Shown: positions 7,787 through 12,709 of the stretch, one piece after another
Position numbering within the stretch: the first letter of the stretch is position 1
How the letters are laid out: every line of letters begins with the position of its first letter
Assembly (NCBI GenBank): GCA_028865845.1
Contig: JAGWJK010000033.1
Span: 1-12,709, forward strand
DNA: 12,709 bases
DNA from: Rhizobiaceae bacterium
GTDB taxonomy: Bacteria > Pseudomonadota > Alphaproteobacteria > Rhizobiales > Rhizobiaceae
Direction: 5' to 3'
Made by a program: the position numbers and the translations under genes
The notes under the pieces: generated by a model
What the model was told of the DNA's origin: nothing
The model's input: only the letters and a program-made list of their open reading frames with translations
The model's database searches: none

Positions 7787-7818
7787 CTCATGCCGGGTAT
7801 GCGCTCGGCATGAGTTTT
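7787..7818 (+). terminator. Rho-independent terminator of the first exporter
   Basis: A perfect 9-bp stem (CTCATGCCG at 7787-7795 with CGGCATGAG at 7806-7814) around a 10-base loop is followed directly by TTTT at 7815-7818. It sits 19 bases after the stop codon. Confidence 0.75.
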
Positions 7819-7891
7819 CCCGGTCCATTCCATCCGCTTGCCAATAAGCGCGGTCCGTGCAAGTTTCCGATCGCCACTTGAGGAGGGGATC

Positions 7892-8527
7892 ATGCACGCT
7901 GCTGCGCTTTTTGCCTTCATCGCCGTCTCTTTCATCGGCATCGCGACACCGGGGCCGACCGTGTTGTTGGCATTGACCAATGGGTCCCGGTATGGCGTGC
8001 GCCGAGCCCTCGCGGGCATGATCGGCGCGGTTCTTTCCGATTTCGTCTTGATCGGTGCCGTGGCGATCGGGCTCGGGGCGCTGCTGGCCGCTTCCGAATT
8101 CTGGTTCTCGGCGCTGAAATGGGCGGGTGCGGCCTATCTCGCTTTTCTCGGTATCATGATGCTGCGGTCCAAGGGCATGATCGACGGCATGTTGAAGGCG
8201 AGCGCCGAGCAGGCAAGAGGCACGACGCTCGCGATCGGGCTGAAGAGCTTCATGGTGGCGGTCACCAATCCCAAGGGCTATCTGCTGTTTTCGGCCTTCC
8301 TGCCGCAGTTCATCGATCCGGCCACGCCGCAGCTGCCGCAATATGCCATTCTTGCGCTTATCTTCGCTTCGCTCGATTTTTCGATCATGCTTGGCTATGC
8401 GATCTTCGGTTCGCAGGCGGTGCGCTTCCTCAAGGCCGAGGGCGCCAAGTGTCTGGAGCGCGTCTGTGGTGGCGCACTCCTCGCCTTGGCAGGTTCGCTT
8501 GCCTTTTATCGCCGCGCGGCGAGCTGA
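7892..8527 (+). CDS. LysE/RhtB family amino-acid exporter (second copy)
   Basis: 211 residues from ATG 7892, preceded by a strong AGGAGGGG site at 7881-7888. Same architecture as its neighbour: PGP at 20-22 in GIATPGPTVLLAL, then GxxxGAVLSDFVLIG, and NPKGYLLFSAFLPQF in the second half. It is clearly diverged from the first copy, so this is an old tandem paralogue or independent acquisition and not a recent duplication. Inner membrane; the substrate is unknown. It converges on a threonine/serine dehydratase-like gene only 33 bases away with no visible terminator between them, so the 3' ends of the two transcripts may overlap. Confidence 0.92.
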   Translation: MHAAALFAFIAVSFIGIATPGPTVLLALTNGSRYGVRRALAGMIGAVLSDFVLIGAVAIGLGALLAASEFWFSALKWAGAAYLAFLGIMMLRSKGMIDGMLKASAEQARGTTLAIGLKSFMVAVTNPKGYLLFSAFLPQFIDPATPQLPQYAILALIFASLDFSIMLGYAIFGSQAVRFLKAEGAKCLERVCGGALLALAGSLAFYRRAAS

Positions 8528-8560
8528 ACCGGCATTCGCAATCGTCGAGCCCAAGCGCCG

Positions 8561-9535
8561 TTACGCCTGCCGGCGCAGCGCCTGTTCGAAAATTTCGGCA
8601 TCGACATTGCCGCCGGAGGTGACAGCGATGACCGTATCGCCGTCGATCTCTTTCCCATGAAACAGCGCGGCGGCGAGAGCGACGGCACCGCCAGGCTCGA
8701 CAACGATCTTCAGTCGGGTGAAGGCGAGCGCCATGGCATCCAGCGCCTCTTCGTCGGTGACGACGAGTCCCGGACCGCAAAGCCGCTTGAGGATTGGGAA
8801 GGTGATGTTGCCGGGTTGGGGCGTGATGATCGCATCGCAGATCGAGCCCTGAAGAGCGGCATTGCGCTCGATCTTGCCGGAGGCAAGCGAGCGTGTCGTG
8901 TCGTCGAAGTCCTTCGGCTCGCAGGGGCGAACCTTGAAGGAAGGCGCCCGGGACTCAAGGGCGAGCGCGATGCCCGAGGTCAGGCCGCCACCGCCGCAGG
9001 GGACGAGGACAGTTGCGGCCTCGATGCCTTCGTCGGCTGCCTGTTCGGCGATCTCAAGTCCGGTCGTGCCCTGGCCGGCGATGACCAGCGGCTCGTCGAA
9101 AGGCTTGATCAATGTCAGGCCACGTTCCTTCGAAAGTCGGGCACCGATCTCGTCCCTGTCTTCCTTGACGCGGTCGTAGAGCACGACCTCGGCGCCGAAG
9201 GCACGGGTATTGGCAATCTTCAGCTTCGGTGCATCCGTCGGCATGACGATCACGGCAGGCACGCCATGCAGCTTTGCTGCGAGCGCTACGCCTTGCGCGT
9301 GATTGCCGGAGGAAAAGGCGATGACGCCCTTGGCGCGGACCGAAGGCTCCAGCGCTGATACCGCTGACCAGCCGCCGCGAAACTTGAACGACCCGGAATG
9401 CTGCAGGCATTCCGCCTTCACGAACAGCCGCCGGCCGGCGATCTCGTCCAGAAACGGGGAGGAGAGAAAGGGCGTGCGGCGTGCGCGGCCACCAAGGCGC
9501 GCGCGGGCGGCCTCAATCATTGAAATATCGACCAT
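8561..9535 (-). CDS. Threonine/serine dehydratase-like PLP enzyme (fold type II)
   Basis: 324 residues from ATG 9535. In-frame upstream starts at 9574, 9586 and GTG 9592 would add up to 19 residues; none has a strong ribosome site. Fold type II PLP signatures: SGSFKFRGG with Schiff-base Lys51, SSGNHAQG (75-82) holding the cofactor ring, the tetraglycine loop CGGGGLTSG (180-188) for the phosphate, and TSGGN (306-310) near the C terminus. There is no C-terminal ACT regulatory domain, so this is the short, unregulated type. Relatives include catabolic threonine deaminase, serine racemase and hydroxyaspartate ammonia-lyase; the sequence does not decide between them. Cytosolic. It follows the AraC-type regulator gene on the same strand by about 66 bases, or 9 bases if the longest start is used, so cotranscription is plausible. 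Confidence 0.88.
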   Translation of the reverse strand: MVDISMIEAARARLGGRARRTPFLSSPFLDEIAGRRLFVKAECLQHSGSFKFRGGWSAVSALEPSVRAKGVIAFSSGNHAQGVALAAKLHGVPAVIVMPTDAPKLKIANTRAFGAEVVLYDRVKEDRDEIGARLSKERGLTLIKPFDEPLVIAGQGTTGLEIAEQAADEGIEAATVLVPCGGGGLTSGIALALESRAPSFKVRPCEPKDFDDTTRSLASGKIERNAALQGSICDAIITPQPGNITFPILKRLCGPGLVVTDEEALDAMALAFTRLKIVVEPGGAVALAAALFHGKEIDGDTVIAVTSGGNVDAEIFEQALRRQA

Positions 9536-9601
9536 GACGAATGAACCTGTTGATGCAGCTGACGCATTATCCATAGGACGGTTCATTCTCACAGGGAACG
9601 A

Positions 9602-10684
9602 TCACATTGTCGCGGTGACACTAAAAGCCTTGCCGTCCATCGTCGAAACGTTTTCCAGCCGTGCGTTGCTCTTTCGGAATTCGGTCGGGCTTGTGCCGGT
9701 CAGGCGTGAGAACTCGCGATTGAAGTTTGATTTGCTGATGAAGCCGGAATCGAACATCACCTGCGTTACCGGATCCGGTGTTGCCAGCAGTTGCTCGCAG
9801 GCGGCGCGGATGCGGAAATCGTTCACATATTGCGAAACGCTCATGCCCTTGATGCGATTGACGGCAATGGAGACGCGCCGGGCCGGAAGGTTCATCTTCC
9901 GGGCGATGCGGCCAAGGTTCAGTTCAGGATCGCGATAAAGCTGGCGCGATTGCATGAGGCCATCGAGCGTGGCTGCGACGGCACCGTCCTCGTCGGTCGG
10001 TTGCGGCGGCGGAGCCGCCTCCAGTGCCGCACCTTCCGACAACTGGCTGCCGCTGGCGATCGCAGCCGCTCCGCCGAGAACGAGAAGCGCGATGACATTG
10101 CCGACCGCGACGATCGCGCCGACATGGACACCCCCGTACCGCAACGCATCGAAACTGATGACCACATCGGAAAGTCCCGAAAGGATGAGGGCGAGTGCTG
10201 TGATCAGCAGGGACCGATAGGAGAGCAGCGCGCCGTCGAGGCGGGAGGCGACCAGCGCGTCGGGGCCATGCCGGGCGATCCAGAGCAGGGCGCCCCCATA
10301 GCCGAGGAATGTCAGGATGATGGCCAGATCGACCGGTTCGCGCAGCGCCATGAACGCGCCGACCAGCACTGCCGGCAGGAGGTGTGGCCACGATCTTGCC
10401 AGCGTCGGCGCATTCTCCCTGCTGAGCTGCTGGAATGCCAGCCACGCCAGCGCGGGAATCAAGGTCGCGGACGTCGCTTGAAGGACGACCAGTTCGGTGA
10501 CGCCGTATCCCCAGCGAAGGCCGATCAGCACCGATTGCAATGTGTATCCGGCAATCAGCAACAGGAAGCGGCGCCTGTCGACCGGACCGGCATCGCCCTG
10601 CCGCACCATGCGGATCAGCAGGATCGCAAGCAGCAGTGCAACGACGAATGGCAGCGGAATGTAGATCATCGGGCGGACCGGCAT
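9602..10684 (-). CDS. Membrane-anchored AraC-family transcriptional regulator
   Basis: 360 residues from ATG 10684; ATG 10669 is an alternative, and neither has a clear Shine-Dalgarno. Residues about 6-210 hold roughly seven hydrophobic segments (7-26, 38-57, 66-85, 102-114, 117-136, 156-175 and 188-210). A Pro-rich linker follows at 222-232. The AraC/XylS double helix-turn-helix is at about 240-340: first unit LNLGRIARKMNLPARRVSIAVNRI, second unit VTQVMFDSGFISKSNFNREF, then the typical ending GTSPTEFRKS. It is therefore a one-component receptor that binds DNA while held in the inner membrane, probably sensing an envelope or membrane signal. The membrane part is not a family I can name. Divergent from an exported-protein gene with a palindrome between them, and upstream of the dehydratase-like gene; both are candidate targets. 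Confidence 0.9.
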   Translation of the reverse strand: MPVRPMIYIPLPFVVALLLAILLIRMVRQGDAGPVDRRRFLLLIAGYTLQSVLIGLRWGYGVTELVVLQATSATLIPALAWLAFQQLSRENAPTLARSWPHLLPAVLVGAFMALREPVDLAIILTFLGYGGALLWIARHGPDALVASRLDGALLSYRSLLITALALILSGLSDVVISFDALRYGGVHVGAIVAVGNVIALLVLGGAAAIASGSQLSEGAALEAAPPPQPTDEDGAVAATLDGLMQSRQLYRDPELNLGRIARKMNLPARRVSIAVNRIKGMSVSQYVNDFRIRAACEQLLATPDPVTQVMFDSGFISKSNFNREFSRLTGTSPTEFRKSNARLENVSTMDGKAFSVTATM

Positions 10685-10716
10685 TTTGAAGAGGGCCGGG
10701 ATAGAATGGACCTTAA

Positions 10717-10742
10717 CGCGATCCCGGTCGACCCGGATCGCG
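10717..10742. promoter_or_regulatory. 26-base near-perfect palindrome, candidate operator
   Basis: Arms CGCGATCC (10717-10724) and GGATCGCG (10735-10742) are exact reverse complements. The centre GGTCGACC (10726-10733) is itself a perfect palindrome on the same axis. Only the C-C pair at 10725/10734 breaks the symmetry. A second perfect 12-base palindrome, GGATCGCGATCC (10735-10746), overlaps the right arm. It sits between the divergent membrane AraC gene and the exported-protein gene and no T tract follows it, so an operator is more likely than a terminator. The binding protein is not known. Confidence 0.55.
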
Positions 10743-10769
10743 ATCCAGGTCTTCGAAATCTCATCCAGG
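10743..10769. promoter_or_regulatory. ATCCAGG direct repeat at 20-base spacing, candidate AraC-type half-sites
   Basis: ATCCAGG occurs at 10743-10749 and again at 10763-10769, same orientation, 20 bases start to start. That puts both on the same face of the helix, two turns apart. AraC-family proteins commonly bind direct repeats of about this spacing, and a gene for one lies next door. Seven-base repeats can arise by chance, so support is moderate to weak. Confidence 0.35.
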
Positions 10770-10811
10770 GATCATGTTTTCGACGTCGCCAGCGGGAGCA
10801 GCGATCGAAAC

Positions 10812-10818
10812 AGGAGAG
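10812..10818 (+). promoter_or_regulatory. Ribosome binding site that decides a GTG start
   Basis: AGGAGAG lies 5 bases before GTG 10824 but 11 bases before the in-frame ATG 10830. The spacing favours the GTG start for the exported-protein gene. Confidence 0.6.
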
Positions 10819-10823
10819 ATTGT

Positions 10824-11522
10824 GTGATCATGGAAATTTACGGAATAGCGCTGGCGCTGGCTTTGGCCATGGCGCCGGTGGCCCATGCGGACAGCATGGA
10901 TTTGACCTCGATCAAGGCAATCGCCATCAGCGGCGATGCCAGCAGGACACATGTCAGCACCAACGCCGATGCCGCTTATCGTATCGAAACCGGCAGTGAT
11001 CGCGGCGGCTGGTTCTCGCATTGGTATTCGATTTGGTCGTGGAACATCTGCCGCGATGTCAGCCGCATGCATGTCGAAGGTACCACGCTTTATATAGACA
11101 CCGGCTCGAGTTCATGGCTCGATCGCTCCGATTGCAGGGCCGAGATCGATGCCAACGTGCCGGCGGGTGCCACCGTCGAGATCGACCAGCAGGCGTTGGA
11201 CGTGAAGCTCGACGGCGATTTCGCGCGCGTTCGGATTGCCGTCAGGGCGGGGGACATCTCCCTGAATGGGCATGCGTCGGCGCTCGCCATCAAGGGTGAG
11301 GCACTTCAGGCGCGGCTTTCCTATGACAAGGTGCTGCGCGACGAGGTGGTGGCGATCGATGCGAAGCTGGTGGATGCCTATGTGGATTTCGGCCGGGATA
11401 CACCGCTCGAATATTCCGTGGCGGCCATGGCCTCCTCGGTCGACAGCGCCAGGCCGAGCGTGACCGGCGCCCGGCCTTCGATCGACATCAAGGGCATGCT
11501 GGTCAGCGCGACCATCCGCTGA
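10824..11522 (+). CDS. Exported beta-rich protein of unknown function (DUF2807/DUF4097-like)
   Basis: 232 residues from GTG 10824; ATG 10830 would be two residues shorter. A clean signal peptide (IALALALAMAPVAHA, cut after residue 22) sends it to the periplasm or beyond. The mature chain is built of short alternating beta-type segments separated by Gly, Asn and Asp turns (for example VEIDQQALDVKLDGDFARVRIAVRAGDISLNG, in part), a pattern seen in DUF2807/DUF4097-type beta-solenoid proteins; the assignment is by pattern, not by a defining motif. Two cysteines (C76, C104) bracket a Trp/Tyr-rich stretch (WFSHWYSIWSWNIC) and could form a disulfide. The gene is divergent from the membrane AraC regulator, sharing a 139-base regulatory region. 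It could be a regulated envelope protein or the ligand partner of that sensor; both ideas are inference. It converges on the DUF4865 gene 13 bases away. Confidence 0.78.
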   Translation: MIMEIYGIALALALAMAPVAHADSMDLTSIKAIAISGDASRTHVSTNADAAYRIETGSDRGGWFSHWYSIWSWNICRDVSRMHVEGTTLYIDTGSSSWLDRSDCRAEIDANVPAGATVEIDQQALDVKLDGDFARVRIAVRAGDISLNGHASALAIKGEALQARLSYDKVLRDEVVAIDAKLVDAYVDFGRDTPLEYSVAAMASSVDSARPSVTGARPSIDIKGMLVSATIR

Positions 11523-11535
11523 CCTCGGGCCCGTA

Positions 11536-12105
11536 TCATATCCCAGGCAGGGACAGGTGGCCGACATCATAGACGTCAGCGCCTTCCCTTTGCCGTTCGG
11601 ACGGAAGGTCGCCCCAGAGCCGGAAGCGCACCCGGGTCCAATGCCTGGGTTCGAATCCGGCGACGGATGCAAGCGCGCCGTCCCGCTCCACATCGCTCGC
11701 GACCGCTTCGGTATCCCGCAGCTTGATATCGGCCAGCGAAGCATCGGGTGCGATCGCGATTGTTTCGCGAGTGGCGAACCTGGCGCTGCTAATGTCGGCC
11801 GCTTCCCGTACGTTCCAGGTGATCCAGCTGTGGATCTCGGGCCTGCCGAAGGCATCGGTCAGGATCAGAAAATTCGGGCCGCACAGGAAGTCGCTAAGGC
11901 CATCTTCGCTGTTCCAGACATAGAAGGGCGCGTAGAAGTTTTCGCGGCTTCTCGTGGTTGCGGCCCCCTTGCGGGCGCTGAGATAGGCCTTGAATCGCAA
12001 TCCAGGGAGATTGTCGAGTAGTGGGCCCTTGTCGCGGATGCGGCGCTCGATGATCCCCATGTCGTAATCCGCGGGCAGGGTGAAGCTATACTGCATGGCG
12101 ATCAT
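11536..12105 (-). CDS. DUF4865 family protein
   Basis: 189 residues from ATG 12105, fixed by AGGAGG six bases upstream and by the MIAMQYSFTLPADYDM start typical of DUF4865. Conserved stretches are RRIRDKGPLLDNLPGLRFKAYL (in part), NFYAPFYVWN, FLCGPNFLILTDAFGRP and HSWITWNV. The N-terminal half resembles the ferredoxin-like folds of small stress-responsive or monooxygenase-like dimers, but no function is established. No signal peptide, so cytosolic. Its ATG overlaps the cupin TGA by four bases (ATGA), making it the third gene of the tautomerase-cupin-DUF4865 operon. Role inferred only from that company: turnover of a small carbonyl or enol compound. Confidence 0.85.
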   Translation of the reverse strand: MIAMQYSFTLPADYDMGIIERRIRDKGPLLDNLPGLRFKAYLSARKGAATTRSRENFYAPFYVWNSEDGLSDFLCGPNFLILTDAFGRPEIHSWITWNVREAADISSARFATRETIAIAPDASLADIKLRDTEAVASDVERDGALASVAGFEPRHWTRVRFRLWGDLPSERQREGADVYDVGHLSLPGI

Positions 12106-12527
12106 GGTTCGCCTCCTGTTTCGATTTCCGCTCTGAGCCAGGTTACGGCGCTGCCGTTTTCCCGTCCCTGGATGCTGATATAGGCAAAGGTGCTCGATGG
12201 CGCCGCGCCGTGCCGGTGCGCTTCGCCCGGCGCGAAGGTGACGCAATCGCCGGCGCGCATCTCTTCGATCGCACCGCCTTGCCGCTGGACCATGCCCACG
12301 CCTGACAACGCGTAAAGGATCTGGCCGAGCGGGTGCGTGTGCCAATGGGTGACCGTGCCCGGCTCCAGCGAGCAGCACATTGCCGCCAGTTCGCCGTCCT
12401 CTTTCGCTTCAACCAAGGTTTCCAGCCAGAAAGGTGCGCTGGCGATGCCTTCCGGCGAGCGACTCGTCGCGCTGCCTGCGCGGTGCATCGGGGGCGAGTT
12501 TGGATTGGTGGCTTGCTGCCTGTTCAT
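12102..12527 (-). CDS. Small cupin with His/His/Gln/His metal site (hydroxynitrile-lyase-like)
   Basis: 141 residues from ATG 12527, with GGAAG seven bases upstream; this ATG overlaps the tautomerase stop by four bases. Single-domain cupin: motif 1 is HWHTHPLGQILYALSG with H63, H65 and Q69 as metal ligands, and motif 2 is PGEAHRHG with H104 as the fourth. Gln in place of the usual Glu is the arrangement I recall from manganese cupin hydroxynitrile lyases of the Granulicella type. Many close relatives have no known activity, so a lyase acting on cyanohydrins is only one option; dioxygenase or isomerase activity is also possible. Cytosolic. Middle gene of a three-gene overlapping operon. Confidence 0.88.
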   Translation of the reverse strand: MNRQQATNPNSPPMHRAGSATSRSPEGIASAPFWLETLVEAKEDGELAAMCCSLEPGTVTHWHTHPLGQILYALSGVGMVQRQGGAIEEMRAGDCVTFAPGEAHRHGAAPSSTFAYISIQGRENGSAVTWLRAEIETGGEP

Positions 12528-12709
12528 TGCTGCGCTTCCGTCATCTGCGCACGGCCGTTGCCGAACGACCAATCCTCGCGCGCCGTCGTGGTGACGACAG
12601 TCATCACGTCTTCCGGCCGGATCCCGGGGGATTCGGCGAGCAGTTCCACCAGGCGGCCGTAAAAGGCTTTCTTCGTTTCGGCAGTGCGTGGCTTGCCGAT
12701 CGTCACATC
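12524..12709 (-). CDS. Tautomerase family protein, 5' end beyond the window
   Basis: Only the last 61 codons are present. The frame is open to the window edge and the true start with its catalytic N-terminal proline lies outside. The visible part fits the C-terminal half of 4-oxalocrotonate tautomerase-like proteins of the roughly 130-residue tautomerase_2 type: GKPRTAETKKAFYGRLVELL, GIRPEDVMTVV, then REDWSFGNGRAQ. These enzymes move protons between keto and enol forms, or dehalogenate, in the cytosol. The GTG at 12706 is in frame but internal to the family alignment. It is the first visible gene of the operon with the cupin and DUF4865; its stop overlaps the cupin ATG as ATGA. Confidence 0.85.
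   Translation of the reverse strand, partial: DVTIGKPRTAETKKAFYGRLVELLAESPGIRPEDVMTVVTTTAREDWSFGNGRAQMTEAQQ

Noticed and set aside
7091..8554. A 487-codon open frame on the minus strand opposite both exporters
   Set aside because: Its product is an Arg/Asp/Glu/His-rich sequence without domains, typical of antisense frames in GC-rich genes. The plus-strand exporters have clear motifs and ribosome sites.
10702..10707. TAGAAT as a -10 box for the exported-protein gene
   Set aside because: It matches 5 of 6 consensus bases, but no -35 box lies 16-18 bases upstream. Activator-dependent use is possible but cannot be shown from sequence.
9791..10999. A 402-codon open frame on the plus strand opposite the AraC regulator
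   Set aside because: Charged, Gln/Arg-rich product with no family. The minus-strand reading gives a coherent membrane plus AraC protein, and the frame also runs through the regulatory region into the exported-protein gene out of frame.

Overview
The window looks like chromosomal DNA of a rhizobial alphaproteobacterium, most likely Rhizobium or a close relative. I infer this from the GC-rich coding sequence and from gene families typical of that group: a DUF882 protein with a long tail, GapR/DUF2312, DUF1244, DUF1036 and a 479-residue pyruvate kinase. There are no rRNA or tRNA genes, insertion sequences, CRISPR arrays or phage genes. About 90% of the window is coding. The genus is inference; no database was searched.

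Left part (1-4000). After about 200 bases without a convincing gene, a 686-codon exported DUF882 (M15-like peptidase) gene runs rightward from a TTG start. It converges on a leftward group: an N-formylglutamate amidohydrolase family gene, a DUF1244 gene 9 bases behind it, then gapR. DUF882 and gapR share a nearly symmetrical hairpin terminator at about 2286-2314.

Middle part (4000-8530). A small exported DUF1036 gene overlaps the pyruvate kinase start by one base (TGATG). A strong terminator follows pyk. Next come an NAD(P)-dependent oxidoreductase of the 3-hydroxyisobutyrate dehydrogenase superfamily, with an altered substrate motif, and two LysE/RhtB-type amino-acid exporters. The first exporter has its own terminator.

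Right part (8530-12709). A leftward pair encodes an AraC-type regulator fused to a multi-helix membrane domain and, behind it, a threonine/serine dehydratase-like PLP enzyme. Divergent from the regulator is an exported, beta-repeat-like protein of unknown function. The 139 bases between them hold a 26-base near-perfect palindrome and a 7-base direct repeat at 20-base spacing, both plausible operator elements. The window ends in a tight leftward operon, tautomerase (5' end cut off) - cupin - DUF4865. Both junctions are 4-base ATGA overlaps, and the cupin carries the His/His/Gln/His metal site known from cupin hydroxynitrile lyases.

Most of the window is ordinary core or near-core rhizobial sequence. 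The least described parts are the membrane AraC/exported-protein pair with its palindrome and the tautomerase-cupin-DUF4865 operon. The two exporters next to the dehydratase may form a small amino-acid overflow and degradation group. None of these is proven to be a new system.
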